From: Tupaia tana
Lineage: Eukaryota > Chordata > Mammalia > Scandentia > Tupaiidae
NCBI GenBank assembly: GCA_026018925.1
Contig: JAKSZU010000025.1
Coordinates: forward strand, 25,649,696-25,713,695
DNA: 64,000 nucleotides
Direction: 5' to 3'
Of this stretch, positions 21,739 to 34,547 are shown piece after piece. Both the position numbers and the translations under genes were made by a program. A model generated the notes under the pieces. The model ran no database searches. It saw only the letters and a program-made list of their open reading frames with translations, and was not told the origin of the DNA. Numbering within the stretch: position 1 is the first letter of the stretch; every line of letters starts with the position of its first letter.

Positions 21739-21841
21739 CAGGGGCCTTCTCATCTCGCCCTTTGCCCTCTTCTTAGCTCGGTGGCACTGTTTGGTGAGTG
21801 GCTCCAAGGTAGCAGGGAGTGTGCTGAGGTTTGGCTGTAGT

Positions 21842-22090
21842 TTCTTAAGGCTGCTCGCTCATTACCACGCATGTGGTGGCTCGAGACATCAGATTTATTC
21901 TCTCACGGTCCTGGAGGCCACCGGTCCAAACTCAAGGTGTCCGCGGGTCACGTTCACGCCGAGGACCTTGGAAAGAACCCATCCTTGCTCGTCTTAGTTG
22001 CTGGCATTCCTTGGCTTGGGCCAGCATAACTCCGTTCTTCGTCTCTGTCTTCCCAAGGACTTCCCGTGTGGCTCTGTGCCACCAGTCGTT
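21842..22090. mobile_element. Ancient dispersed repeat fragment
   Basis: 'gctgctcgctcattaccacg' then tggtggctcgagacatcaga, 'ttctctcacggtcctggagg' and ccttggcttgggccagcataact match in order a very common mammalian repeat (AAATTACCACAAACTTGGTGGCTTAAAACAACAG...TTCTGGAGGCCAGAAG). I cannot name its family with certainty. Confidence 0.5.
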
Positions 22091-24479
22091 GAATTTAGTG
22101 TACACTTTTCATTCCAGAATGATCTCATTGCAAGATCCTTAGTAGGTCTGCATAGACTCCTGATCCCAAGTAAGGTTCATTTAAAGGGGTGGGAGGTAAG
22201 GACTTGGACATCCCTTCGGGGGAGACACCGCATGGTAGAATATAAGTAAAAACATGGTCTGCCTTCTCCAGGAGCTTGTAGACAGGGGTTGGAGAGGGTC
22301 ATGAACACGTCTCAGGGTACTGGAAAATTCTCCTACTTTAGAAAGGTCACCCAGAGGAGCGTGACCAGGGCCTTCCTGGGGTGTAGTTGGTGGGATTGAA
22401 GATCTATGGCTCCTCGGCCAGTTCTGAAGGATAAGAAAGGTAACTGTAAGGAGAATGACGGGACACAGAAGCACACACAGGGGGTGGCAGAGGCGTGGCG
22501 CCCTTCCTGAGCAGCAGTCTGTGCACCAGAGGCGTATAAGCCAGGTTGGGTGGCTTGAAAGGAGCATGGGGTATGGGGCGGAGGCAGCAGGAGCAGCTCC
22601 GGGAGGAAGGGGTTTGGTGAGGTCAGAGCCAGGAGGATGTGTGTCGGGTGGTTTCTTGTGGAGGCCGGGAACGTTAGAGTGCCTTGGAGTAGGTAGGGAT
22701 GGGAGCCATTCCGAAGAGCGGCAGCTGTGGATAGTGGACGGTCAGGTGGAATGGCGCCAGGAGCGCAGGTGGAGGGGTCACCTTTGAAGGCCTTGAGGAC
22801 GTTCCACTCCCGTAGTGACAGGAGGGAAGGTGGAGCTCTGGCCTTAGGGCAGGAAGGAGAGGGGCGTGCAGGGGGTCCGAAGAGGGACTTCCTACCCCAT
22901 CCTTCTGTTTTCTCAAAGAGGCAGAGTGAGGGAGACGAAGAGGAGGTGAAAGAGCACGAAATGGTCCTTTGGAAAATGCACACACCAGGTGTTACAGAGA
23001 AGTGGGCAGTTGCAGCTGTGTGCATTGCTGCTGTGGCCAGATGCAAAGGGAGATGACCAGCACCGTGCGAGGTCCTTCCGGCTAGAGATGTGACTCCGTG
23101 GTTGGGGAGAGCGATATGCTGCTTTGTTAAGGGAGAGAAGCCAAGGGAGAGGAACCAAGTGATTTTAGCTGGTAGACCAGCAAGCTGTTGTGGCCTGAGT
23201 CCCTACCAGGAAAGCTGCTGGGTCAAGGGTGACGTTATCTTTGAATTCAAGGTCTTAGGTGTCTCTGCAGCTGATTTTTCCATACTCGGCACAGATTACG
23301 TTTCTTCAAGGCTGTTCGGTTATGGAGCAGGGCTGGTGCTCAGGTTCAGGATGAAATATGGTGTGACCCTGCCATCCAAGGATCAACATTGTGCAGAAAC
23401 TCCATAGGGAACGTGAGCGTCTTCTCACCTGAGCAAGTGTGTCCTTGTTGCTTGTGTGCCTTGGCCACGGCTGTCACCCTTGCCTCGGAATCCCTGCTGT
23501 GGCCAATTCCGGATTCTTCTCCGTCCAGCACAGCTGCCATAGACTCTTCACTCCCTGTTCCACGTTTTGATCCCTCCCTTCTCCCACCCCACGTAGCTCC
23601 TGTCTGTGCTCCTTGTCACTTCCTGGGAGACGAGTGCTGTTGTCAAAATGCACCTACACTTGAAGGCGGAACTCTGAGACCTGGCTCACAGCGTCTGGAG
23701 TGTGGGTGGGTATGTAATTGTTCTTTATTGGCAAGAGTAATGCAAGCAACCATACAGCAGGGTGATTGGAAATCTGGAAAAGTGAGGCTGGAAGATGGGT
23801 GGGAATTAAAGTTTTGACTCTGTTACTGCAGATGGGAATGTTTGTTTATTTCCTGTGGGTCAGCATTGTGTGGTGTCCCCATTCAAGAACAGGACTGCTG
23901 CGTCCATCTGGTTCCATTTGACCTCCTTCATCCTGTGTGTGTGGCAAACCCACACAGTGTGCCGGTCAGTGGCATGAATTCCTACAGGAATGGTGCAGAC
24001 TTCGGGGCAGAGGTAGGCGTCGGGTCTCTGAATGCAAGTCTTGGGTTTCTCTGATGTGATGGTAGGGTTTTGCACAATCCAGCCTCTGGCGTCCTGCAGC
24101 TTCCGGAGTGTGTGAGGAGCTGGTGGGTTGGCGGTCCAGGAACAGACGCACATGGGAATGTCTGGAGAGGTTTATCCCAGTGCGGTTCCGCGTCTGTTCC
24201 CACCAGCCCGTAATGATGCTTTACAGAAAACAGACAAAAGACAGAAGAAAAAACTCTTGGAAGTAACTTGGAAAATGACACGGGGTAAAAGCTTCTTGTG
24301 AGAATATTCAACAGCTTTTTGTTTTCATTCCGCTGATTTTTTTCTAAGCCGCTGTTTTCTCTAGTGATTTGACCTTCTGGAGGTGACAACGTAAACACAA
24401 TAAACACAATTTGTTATTGCTAACTTTTTTTTTTAATATATAAAGAGGCGAGAATTAGAACACAGAGATTAAGCTGTAG
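22091..24479. other. Intron 1, moderate-GC unique-looking DNA
   Basis: GC is higher than the intron average and open frames of 60-240 codons occur on both strands, but none has a recognisable domain, codon signature or splice context. I see no repeat that I can name. Confidence 0.45.
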
Positions 24480-24730
24480 ATGCACGCGGTCAGTAAGTTT
24501 TTGTCCTTTCTTTTTCAGCGATCGCGCATGCACAAAGCGGGCGGCAGGCACCTTGGCAGGGCCCTCACATTGCCACCCCTGTCCTCTGCCCTCCCTCTCT
24601 TCGGCATCTTGGGCGTGTTCGCATGCTCAGTGGGATTTTCCGTCGACCAGGGATGCACACTTGCAGTCTGCCATGTCTTCCAGCACCGCAGTTCGGTGTG
24701 CTGCACCCATGCCCCCTGCCTAGGCCGTCA
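24480..24730 (-). mobile_element. Possible degraded SINE family 1
   Basis: Pieces such as ctttctttttcagcgatcgcgcatgc, ctcttcggcatcttgggcg and ttcgcatgctcagtgggattttc resemble the tail, middle and neck of an antisense family-1 copy in order, but the typical edges are missing. Confidence 0.3.
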
Positions 24731-25517
24731 GTACGTTTTCAGTTGTTGCCTGACCAGACTTACTTTGAACCATCGTGGTGTAATTGCTCTGGTTTAGCTG
24801 CATTGATTCAACTGCGGGCAGTGTTAATCTGAAGAAAGTTGAAAAAAGTAAATAGTTCCTGCCAAGGTTGCTTTTTTCCTTCTTGACTAAACGTTGGAGG
24901 AGTAAATCGTGTGTGTCCAGGGAAGGAGGCACCTGCACGTCGAGGAGGAGAGAGACAGAGAGGGAGCAGGCACCTCTGGCAGGCCCTTCCTGGCCGGGCC
25001 ACCTTCAGGGCCCTGCTGGGCACCGCTGATACTGGGCTTCGCTTTCGCTTATTACCCAGGGAAGCCTTTCATGTCCCCAAGCACTTTCTGTTCAGGGAAC
25101 AGAAAGGAACGAATGGTTGGCGTGCACACAGTAGAGAGTGTCCCCTCCCAACACCCCTGTCTTTTTCTCCCTGGTTCCTGAGTGCCCAGGGCCGAATCTG
25201 TGTCTTCCCACACACGGCAGGGCTGTCTGAAGACCAGAGTTTACTTTGGATGTTCACCCTTTTCCTGGTGGCATTCTCCATAATTTGTAGCCTCGTTTTC
25301 GGCACTGCTTTTGCATTCGTCCTGCAAATGGTGCCTGCTCTGCTTGCGCTGGGCGTAGATGGGTTTATGTAGTTTCTTATCTTCAGGCTTGACTTCTTTT
25401 TAGCCCATTAGGCTAGTTTTATCATCATTTCAGATGCCGGGTTGGGACTTTGCCTCTCGCCTTCTGGACAGTGCCCGCCATACCTGCCTGGTGAGATGCC
25501 CCCATCCAGCTGTTTAT

Positions 25518-25765
25518 GGTATGGTTTTTTTTTTTTTTTTAATTTTGCTATAGGGTGTGTGTGCACACCTGGGAGATACAGAGAGAAGGCGAGAGAAAGG
25601 AAAAGGGAAAAATCATCCTCTGGGAGGAAGGCCACACAGCTACCCCTTCTCTTTCATTCTCTTCTCGAGATTTGGGGCAGGCATGCACATGTCCTGGCAT
25701 TTTTCCCAAGCCTCTGGGTCTGGGACTCGAGCCTCACGTTACCCTGCATCTTCTTCCATTATCAC
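25518..25765 (-). mobile_element. SINE family 1, antisense, head degraded
   Basis: Left edge T17 then aattttgctatagggtgtgt, middle 'ttctcttctcgagatttggg' then gcaggcatgcacatgtcc, then 'cctctgggtctgggactcga'. The tRNA-like end is diverged after about 25740. Confidence 0.8.
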
Positions 25766-28700
25766 ACTTGTTAAGACAGCAGGAGGGAGCAGGGTAAGCT
25801 GTGGATTTTTAGACGTTTTAATGGGTGCTTACTTTCTCAAGGGCGCTTGCATTAGGAATGTCTTACCTAAGGAGGTGTGGGTCTTTTCGTCTGTGACTTC
25901 CGTTGCATTCTCCATCATGTCCATCTCCAGCCTCCCGGGGCACTTAATCTCTTCCATTATTTTTGGCGGTTCTTTCCAAGGGTTTCCATACCATGGCACA
26001 CATAGACAGGGACAACGTTCATGTGACACACCCAAGTGCAGTGGCAAAGGATGTTCCAGGACAGAGACACCATCCCCTTCCCCGCCCCAGGGCCAGGTTC
26101 TCGCTGCCTTCCCATAACCTGGTGGGTGAGCTTGCCGTTGAGGGTTCCAGCCTTGCTGTGGAAACACCAGGGAGCACCAAAGCTCAGACTGGGCCGGAGA
26201 ACCCAGGTTCTGGATTGATTGTTCAGGATGGGGCCTGGACGTTGGTATTTTTCAGAGGTCCGGGGATGATTTTGCTGAGTTGAGAACTGTTGTTTAGTAG
26301 CCCAGTGACCTGAACAGTTAACCACAGTCACTAGCTGTCACCTGCAGCAACAAAAGGTAGAATAAAGAGCAGAGCGACAAATTGAGGGCAGGTGCACACT
26401 TGGAAGGGCGGGGCTGTTCCAGGCGGTGCAAAGATGGTGAAATTAGGAGACATTTTTGGGACAGCCAGCTGAGAGTTTCATAGTAACAAAGAAAAGTGTA
26501 TGCAAAGCAGAGAGTGACGTGATTCTATATCAGGTTGTGGGTTAGGGACAAAAAGGCTTTAGAACCGTGTGGTGGCGCTAAATGGGTAAACTTGTAAGGG
26601 TCTGACAAGCACGGGCTTTTGTCCACCCAGTACTGGTGCGCCAACTATGTGTCAGGGCTGGGCAGGGAACAGACAGGTGGCTCCTGCCCAATGCACTGTA
26701 AACCCTTCTTTTAGATATAAAATGGAGATTTGTTTTCTGATACAAACACACTAGGCAATCATAAAATAGTATGGAGAGACTATGAGAGGTCCAATTTCTC
26801 ATGCACGTACCTACTCTGAGAATTGATTTCTAAAATCTTGACTAGTCTGTTAAGTAAGAAAGGAGTTTCTTGTCATTTGCGTTCTGATAAGAAGGGAGGT
26901 TTAACGTATTTCGACTTTCTTTCAAGAAGGTCATTTGTATTTGGCCACTTTCTTTGTATACTTTCAGTTCCTAATAGGTCTGGCTCTTTGTTTTGTTTTT
27001 CAGTTGGCACTAGAGGTTTTGATGGAGACAGGTTATAATCTGATAATACATTTCTTTCATTATTTTCTGGCTGTTTTGGCTGGGCCTTAAGGAGGCAGGA
27101 CCATGGACCTGTTTGTCTGCTCCTGACTTTACAGACGGTGGGAGCAACCATGACCAAAGGGTTCCTTTGTCAGGGCTTAGGACTTTGTTGCCAGGCTGTG
27201 AGCCTGAAGTAACTTAGCTATCAGGTATTTCTAGTTGGTTTTAGCTTTTTATCAATTCAGAAGACTCTGAATTCTGGGTTCTTAGCTGAAATAAAATAAA
27301 AATGTTACATCTTTTGTTCTCCCCCCCTCCTTCCTTTATTAAGCCTTCTTAAATTTAAATGACCTAATGTTTGAATTGTGGTATTCCCAATCTTTTCTTT
27401 TGTTCCTGAGTGGGGGGGGGGGGGTGCAGGTCTGTGAAATTACATATCCCACAATAAGGAATGTGTCTCACAGTTGAGAAGGCTACGTTGTCCATCCCCC
27501 CACCATCTCCTACTTAGAATGTTTATTAAACCTGTCAGGATTCCGTCGATGCCGGACAACATCCTTTGGCAGGGTTGCTGGCTCCGTATACGAGGTGTTA
27601 AAGTGTGCGGTGGAGCTCAGTGTAGAAATTGGAAGGCTAGCAACTGCAAGTGCTCGTCCAACCCTCCCTTGTTGAGGGATTGTACTTTCTGGCCAGGGTA
27701 ACTCCCCACAAGAAGAAGAAATGTGCCTCTTACTGAGGCTGGGGAGAAGCAAGAGGTTCCCAGGCTCAGCCCCACCCATTCCCTAAGCGTAGGGCGTAAC
27801 TCATAGATACGACGGTCGATGCTTGTGAGTTACATTCTGCCCTGATCCGAAGGCACTTTGCAGTTGGTATTCACGGCACCAAATGCATAACCTGGTCTCA
27901 TCTATAATGCCAGTTCCATGGAGGTGTCAGACTGCGTTGCGTTCCCTTCTGCATCTGTAGCACCTGGTCCCATCACAGACCTTGAGCAGATCCTCCTGTG
28001 ATGGCCTGCTGTTGTGGCCGGCTAGAAAGCGTGTTGTAGGTTGTGTAGGGGGTGACACTTCAGTCTAAACCTCCTTCACATTTTAATCGATGGAACCAGA
28101 GCAGCCTTAGAGGTGTTGCTATAATGATGCAGGTTCTTTAATACGGTTGCTAAAATATTCTGTCTTTAAACTTGCTTGAATCGAATTAAATTGATTCATT
28201 TCCCATCAAGATAAGACTTAAAAGCATTCTTTGTTTTATTGTGCAATTCTTCCTCAGTCTCTTCTCATGAAAAAGGTGAGGAAAAATTGACTGGTGGTGC
28301 ATTGGTCTCCAGGGCGGTGTTCAAGATGGGTGTCCTCCCCATTAGAGTTACCTTTATTTTTTATTTTCTTGTTTCACACCTGGTTTTGTTTGTTTTGAGG
28401 AAGACCAAGCATTAACTCCCCCTTTCTGGCCAAGGCTCAGAATTCTGAAAATTTTCCAGTAATGTGGGACTTGTGGTCCACCGAGGGGACAGTGCCAGAT
28501 GCTGTGTTCCATCCCTGGTGCCACCTCCTGCCTGGGGCCCACCTCCTGCCTGGGGCCCATCTCCCGCCTGGGGCCTACCTACGTTGTGACAGCCGTCATG
28601 CTGTTCGGGAGTGATCTATTACAGTCCTGCTCTTTTCCCAGAGTGTGGGCTCTCACCCCACTGTCGCACACACAAGCACTCGGTAAATCTTTGTCCGAAG

Positions 28701-29219
28701 AAGTCCCATCTTTCCCACTATTCTTTTTCATAAACAGGATTAGGGGAAGAATCTTGCATTCTTCTTACTGGGGATGAATTTATCATGGAAACCTTGAGAC
28801 TCTTCAGAGCAGAGAATCTAACATTGAAGGTCAGGACTTAAACGTTCACTCTTCGTCTGATAGTGAAAAATGGCTCCCTTACCTAGACGAATACTTTTTT
28901 CATTTCATGAGCCACTTCCTTCCCAGTTCTTAAGAAACCATCACTTATGTTTCCTGCTTTAAAATGCTCCCCTAGCTTGCGATGTTTCCTCTCAGCATAC
29001 GTAGCTATTTACTTTCCTACGGTTAGAAAATTCACGTCCCCAAAGCAGTGCCTTCCGTACCGTGATGGCGTGGCCACCCTCTCGCCTTCACAGTGGAGCT
29101 TCTTTTGAAAAGTAGCTTGAATCCATTCTTCATTTCCTTCTCTCTCAACTTCAGTTTCAGTCTCTTGCTGTCTAGCTTCTACCTTGTGCTCTTACTGAAA
29201 TCTGCCTAGATTCGAACTT
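25766..29219. other. Intron 1, mostly unassigned
   Basis: An L2-like scrap lies at about 26635-26705 (actatgtgtcagggctgggc, tcctgcccaatgcactg). A G13 run sits at 27412-27424. Otherwise no gene or named repeat was seen apart from the minisatellite at 28523. Confidence 0.45.
28523..28576. repeat. 18-bp minisatellite, three units
   Basis: Three consecutive units of acctcctgcctggggccc. The third differs at a few bases. Confidence 0.9.
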
Positions 29220-29458
29220 ATTAAAAAAACATTTGCTAGAGCGTTCAAGGAGAGAGACCATGAGAGAGAAGGAAAGCGAGAACGCACCCCTCATGGTGAC
29301 GGTCACATCGCAGTCCCTTCTCCTCCATCTCTTCTTTAGGGATTTCGGGCAGCCGTGCGCACACGCCTGGGTATTTTCCCAGTCTCGGGTCTGGGACTTG
29401 AACCTGTAGCCAGCCACGTGGGACCCAGCTGCCTTAACCAGCACGCCGCTGACCGACT
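29220..29458 (-). mobile_element. SINE family 1, antisense
   Basis: Starts taaaaaaacatttgctagag, middle 'tcgcagtcccttctcctcca', right edge 'ccttaaccagcacgccgctg'. More diverged than most copies. The neck has lost the ctatagggc motif. Confidence 0.8.
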
Positions 29459-29978
29459 CCGAGGACCTTTCTACTCAGGGCCGCAGGTGTCTTCCTGTCT
29501 GGTCCTTTCAGTTGATAATCCCCTCTGTCTCCACATTGACCAGCTATTTAGTTGGGGCAACTGTCTTTTGTAACTTCAGCCATTCCTTCCTCTTCCCTTC
29601 GTAGAGCCGGAATGCTCTCAGGAAGGAGCGTTGTCTCACTGCACGGTTCCTGGCCCACATAGGCCCAGGGAGGACAGGGCCCCTGGGTGATCGATCGATG
29701 GCTCAGCTCCCGGGAGTGGGAGTCAGCCATGTGAACTGTGAGAACAGAGACGGTCTGCTGGAGACTGCTTGCCTACAGAACTGGTCTGCTAGGATTCGAT
29801 TTTTCAAGGCCTCTTACTGAGGGGGGAGGTATTTGAGCTCTTCCCTCGGGGATAAAGTTGAAAAACTTGTCCATCAGCTTCCCTGGAAGTTAGCAACCAC
29901 AGACCGGGATCATGACGCTAGGAACTCCTAAGGCTTTCTTTTGTTGTGTTTCAAAAACTCTGCGAAGTTCTCATTCCT

Positions 29979-30014
<36 letters not shown>

Positions 30015-30319
30015 TTCCCATTTTAGCGATGGTAAACCTTGCACGTTTTGAAATGTTCTTTGTTACTGCGTGTAGCAAGCGTGAAAGGAGAATCAGGGGA
30101 GCCTTCTCTTTCAAGTCTTAGTGCAGCCAAAGTGAGAGTACGTGATGGTAAGAAGAAAAGGGAAAGGGGAAGAAAATGTGGGGAGTCCCTGACCCGATGT
30201 CGACAAATAGCAGCACCTTTCATGGCTGGAAGGATGGTTTTGGAGGTGAGCATGCGCTCACTCACTCTCTTCTTTGCCCTTTGACTTTGTGATATTTTTC
30301 TGGACTATGAAACTATGTA
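29459..30319. other. Intron 1, (GT)n and unassigned DNA
   Basis: Contains a perfect (TG)16 repeat at 29981-30012. No gene or named repeat was seen in the rest. Confidence 0.6.
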
Positions 30320-30620
30320 CTTACAATGACTATGCAGATTGGGCATCCCTGATCTGGAAATTTGAAACCCTAAATACCCCAAATTCTGAAAGTTGAGTGC
30401 TGAGTGGAAAATTTCGTATCTGATGACTTGTGATGGGCTGCAGTCAAAACACACCCACACACACCGTTGTGCATGGTCACCTTGACTATTGTGTAGATGT
30501 GTAAGGCATCTATCCCCAAAATACCTCATTCCAAATATTCCAAAAATCTGAAAAAAATCGGAAATTTGGACCCCTTCTGGTCCCATGCATTTTGGAAAAG
30601 GGATACTCAACCCAAACTTC
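30320..30620. mobile_element. MER2-like (Tigger group) DNA transposon
   Basis: The ends are inverted: 'gattgggcatccctgatctg' on the left and 'ttttggaaaagggatactca' then accc on the right. The interior carries 'ccaaatattccaaaaatctg', aaaaaaatcggaaatttgg and 'ccttctggtcccatgcattt', the MER2 pattern. Old copies of this pogo/Tigger-derived family are common in placental mammals. Confidence 0.75.
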
Positions 30621-31335
30621 ATTCCGACCCAGAGTTTATTTTCCACGCATCCATTTATTTTTCTGTGGGGATATTGCAGTTTGGTAAAGTAAAATGAACG
30701 ATCTAATTTGTGTGAAAAACTTGCACTGGCTTTGCTGTCAAGTGGAATGGCGACTGTTGAGCAGATCACAACAAACGACGTGTTCTCTTTCAGGAGAATA
30801 AGGCGTCAGAAAACATTCTCCTTGCTGTCCTGTTGAAATGAATTGGATAGACATGCTGTGTCTAGGGTCAGTGTCGTCAGCACAGCTGAGGGACCTAATG
30901 TGCAGGGGTGTGAGCGTTCGCCAGAGGAGTGGGCCCCGTCCTTAGGGTGGAGAGATGGCTCGTAGGCAGGTGATCGGGAAGACTTCTATATGGAGTGGGT
31001 TGTGTGGTTGTGGAGGCTGAGAAACCCCTGGGTCTGCAAGTCCAGGCCTGGGCTGAAGGGTGGTCAGTTCTGGTCTGATCCGAAAGCCCAGGAACACGCA
31101 TGTCCAAGGACAGGACGAGATGGCTCTCTGGGCTCTAGCTGAGAACAGATCCGCCATTTTGGTTCTTTTGGGCACTTTAGGTGACGTCTGCCAGCACCAT
31201 GGAGGGTCTTCCTCCACTCACCAGTTCAAATGCTGACCTCTGCTAACCCCCTCAGACACTCTCAAAATAAGGTTTTACCATCTATTTGGGCATCGCAGGG
31301 GCCCAGTCATATTGATACATAAAATTAACCATCAT
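30621..31335. other. Intron 1, nothing recognised
   Basis: No repeat or gene could be named. The minus-strand frame at 30942-31217 has no recognisable domain. Confidence 0.45.
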
Positions 31336-31590
31336 GGGGCCAGCAGGTGGCGTGATGGTTAAGGCACTGGACTCCCATGTGGCCAACCGTGGTTCCAGTC
31401 CCAGACCCAGCGGCTTGCAAATCACCCTCAGCCCATGTGCCTGTGTACCCAGACTCCTGACAGGACGGAGAAGGGACGGTGGCATGGCCATTTCCCCAGG
31501 GTGTGATGTCTTACTTTCCCTTTCTCTGTCTTGCTCTGGCAAGCACATGTGCCCTATGGCAAAAACTTAAAAATAATAATAATAATAATT
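31336..31590 (+). mobile_element. SINE family 1, reference full-length copy
   Basis: The head (ggggccagcaggtggcgtga) carries an internal RNA polymerase III promoter: A box tggcgtgatgg at 31348-31358 and B box ggttccagtcc at 31391-31401. The head resembles tRNA-Ile (GTGGCGCAAT-GGTTA). A unique body with 'cagactcctgacaggacgga' and a pyrimidine tract follows. The tail is gccctatggcaaaaac plus (AAT)n. Near-perfect target-site duplicates flank it: aattaaccatcat (31323-31335) and aattaccatcat (31587-31598). This is one of few copies in the sense direction of ADGRA3. Confidence 0.92.
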
Positions 31591-31724
31591 ACCATCATAA
31601 TAGTGTTTGTTTTTTTCTACTGGTAGTTTGACTTTCTCCTAAAATTGGTTTCGGTAATTATCTGGAACCATGGCTAGACCTTCAGAACTTTATGTATAAG
31701 CAGCCTTGACTTATTTAAAAGTCT

Positions 31725-31965
31725 TGATCACAGCTGACATTCGGGTGTTTGTGATGTGTTAGGCCTGTGCCAAGGGCTTCTCGTACACCTCACCCGATGA
31801 CTAAAATGGTTTGGAGGGTGGTGTGGCCCACAGCTTGCAGGTGTGCCCACTGCAGTTTGGACAGGCACACTGAGCTTCCCAGCATGCATGTGCTGTGGGT
31901 GACAGGCCTGGCTTCTGCCCAGCAGGGTGACTCCAGGTCTGTGGTTCTAACTATCGTCTTGTACA
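31725..31965 (+). mobile_element. MIR element
   Basis: 'cacagctgacattcgggtgt', gtgatgtgttaggcctgtgccaagggc, cgtacacctcacccgatgac, then 'aggcctggcttctgcccagc' and ggtgactccaggtctgtgg follow the MIR consensus nearly end to end. Confidence 0.7.
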
Positions 31966-32224
31966 TAGAAGTCCCAAACAAGTGTTCTTCTTGGCAGTAG
32001 GTTGCAGTCAATATGGCCGTGTTCACAGTGAGCCTTTTCTTTAGAGGGGCTGATGGGAAGACGAGCTAAGCATTTTTACCTTTGCCTTGTTCCCTAAGTG
32101 TGGAAGGAGGAAACTTCAGTGTTCCACTTTATTACCATCAAGTGATGGTGGAATGAAAAGGGGCAGTTAGGTTTATTATGTAATATGATCGGTCTGGACA
32201 CAGTCCTCTGCTTATCTGCATTTT

Positions 32225-32290
32225 TAAAAAAATTAACGTTTATTTATTTATTTGAGAAAGTGAATGCAAGGGGGGAGAGAAGTTGTTAGT
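32225..32290 (-). mobile_element. SINE family 2 tail fragment
   Basis: 'tttaaaaaaattaacgttta' then tttatttatttgagaaagtg and a short purine tract resemble the antisense tail of family 2. Only the tail is present. Confidence 0.35.
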
Positions 32291-32295
32291 TTTGT

Positions 32296-32545
32296 TTTGT
32301 TTTGTTTTCTGATAGATTTTTTTGCTATAGAGTGCGTGCACTTGCCAGAGAGACAGAAAGCAAGAAATCACCCCCCCACCGGTGGATGGCCAGGCTGCAA
32401 CCCCCTCTCTATTCTCCTCTTGGGATTTTGGGCACACAGACACATGCGCCCGGCCTGAGTTTTAAGCCGCTGGGTCTGAGACTCAAACTGGTCGACTACA
32501 TGGGAGTCCAGCGATGTCACCAGCACACCATCTGCTGTTCCCGAG
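32296..32545 (-). mobile_element. SINE family 1, antisense
   Basis: Left edge (TTTTG)n then gatagatttttttgctatag, middle 'ctattctcctcttgggattt', right edge 'accagcacaccatctgctgt'. Full-length. Confidence 0.9.
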
Positions 32546-34547
32546 AGAGGTGTTTTTGGTGCCGTCGCTCCACGTCCTGCTGCTTTCTGCCCCGGGTTCC
32601 TCGTCTGCGAGGGCCGCAGATGCACACCCCTGCACCTGGTGTGTTTTAGTTTGGGAACGGAAGCCTGTCCTCCCTTGTGGCAGCTGTCCTTGTCCTGCTG
32701 CTTGTGTCTCCCTGGCTAAGCCTTACCTGTATTCTTGGAACCGAAAATTTTACCTTGGAAGAAAAAAGTGAGCCTGTTTCAAACCCGGCCCCCTTGCATA
32801 GGAGAAAGGAACCGTGCGACGTAGAGAAGGGAGCTGCACCTTATCGGGTCTCCACCTGAGCTGCAAGGCGTTCACGGCTCTCCCCTCTAGCTCTCTCAGG
32901 AGAGGGTCAGTCTACACGTCCTGCCTTCTGGAGTGGTGACTTTAGCAAATCATAACGTCTCTGGCATTTACTTTGCTGACATCCAAAACGAGGGTTTGAA
33001 TTAGGCTGTCTTTAAGGCTCTTTCTGGGTTACCCTTCTGTGATTTTACATATCCTCCCAAACCAGACCTGACAGCATTGTTTAGTTAATTTTAAAAAGCC
33101 ATGGAAGTTAAGACGCCCATTCAGCGGCGACTGGGAGGGCCAGTTGTTCTCCGAGGACCGCGTCTACGGCCTGGTCACTAGGAAGCGCAAAGGCTGTTGT
33201 CGGGGGACGGAGTTGGGGCCACTCGTAATGGGCGTCGGGGCTGCCTGGTTCCTGAGCTTTGCTTGTCTTTGCTCACCACTAATTGCCCCTCACGTACAGG
33301 CTGAGACCTGCTCTGCCCCTCCAGGCTAATCCCACGTTGGGATCTTGCGTTGGATTGTAGTAGCTGGATTTCGTTCTTGTCCAAGTTCCTGTCTTTACGA
33401 TCTGAAACTGGAGCAGCTCTCTTAGCATGTGAATTCTGGTTGCCTCTTTGCATATTCCTGTGCTTTGCCTGCCCCAGAAATAAAGCTTTTCAGACCCCTG
33501 CTCCACCTGCTCATCGGAATTTCTCAGTATCACGTGGCTCTGCGGGATGAACCATATGTTTCAGAAACATATGTTTTTTTTTTTTTCTTTTAAGCATAGA
33601 AAAGATATCTTTGATGACTATATACATATGCATGTGGAGTTTTTTCTTTCCAGATTTTATGGACATCCTGCAAATTCCATGTCAGGAGATTATCTTTCTT
33701 GCTGCATTCTCCCCTGCTTTGATGTATCGCAACATATTGATTACAGAACTCTTTGACGCCCGCCTTCTGGTTGATTGCATTTCAGGGCAGTGCCTTGCTA
33801 ACTCTCCCACCCCCAAACCTCGAGTCCCCGAGAGTCCAGCCGTTTCCGGTCATGATCCCTCCGCCAGCTAAGAGTACATTCTGCGTCAGAGTTGGCTGGA
33901 ATAATTGCTGCTGCAGAACCAGAGGGGCCGGTGGATTTCTGGAATGTCCTTGGTGAGTTAGGAGGAGCTGTCAGAAGTGCTGTGTGTGCTTGCTTATCAG
34001 GGAAGTGCCAGGACTGATAGTGGTCTGTGTGGGCCTGGCAGGGCGGGCGTGGGCCCTGGAAGCCTCCAACTCTGTCCACACTGTATTGCTAGTTCTTTGG
34101 CTTTATGGCTCTAAGATCACACTGGCTTGTTGAAGACCTCAGGGTTCCTCACCGAGTTTCACGTGCTCCTTTTAGAGTCCATAGCTCAGCTACTTAGACT
34201 TGCAGAAGCAAACGTCTCAGGAGGCTTCTTACCAGTACAACTGCTTAGATTCTAGACTTAATAGAAAGTTCTATCCTTGTCAGAAATACTGATTTCACTC
34301 TTTAGTTCCCAAAATGTGTTCTCTAAGTATTTTCCATGTAATTGAGGGTGGCTTCCAGGATTGGGTCAACTGCCTGAAGATGTTTAGAAGATGCTGTCAG
34401 GGCAGAAAGGTAATTGCTTTGTATCATGAGCTCCTATCAATGGAAGGACAGATACCCATTGGAAGTGTGGTCCTAGGATAACAGGTGATGTTCCATAAAG
34501 TTTGCTGCGTATACCAGATCCTAGGAAGTTTTTCAGGTGTTGCATTT
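32546..34547. other. Intron 1, nothing recognised
   Basis: Short open frames only. A perfect short hairpin (catatgttt-cag-aaacatatg) lies at 33553-33573 before a T-run. No named repeat was seen. Confidence 0.45.

Noticed and set aside
22333..23046. 237-codon minus-strand frame
   Set aside because: No recognisable domain, and overlapping frames are open on the other strand. Base composition is sufficient to explain it.
31336..31410. Functional tRNA gene
   Set aside because: A and B boxes are present, but the head cannot fold into a complete cloverleaf and the sequence is part of a repeated SINE.
33553..33573. Perfect 9-bp inverted repeat with a 3-base loop followed by a T-run
   Set aside because: Looks like a bacterial terminator, but this is an intron in a mammalian genome. 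A 9-bp hairpin in 64 kb is expected by chance.
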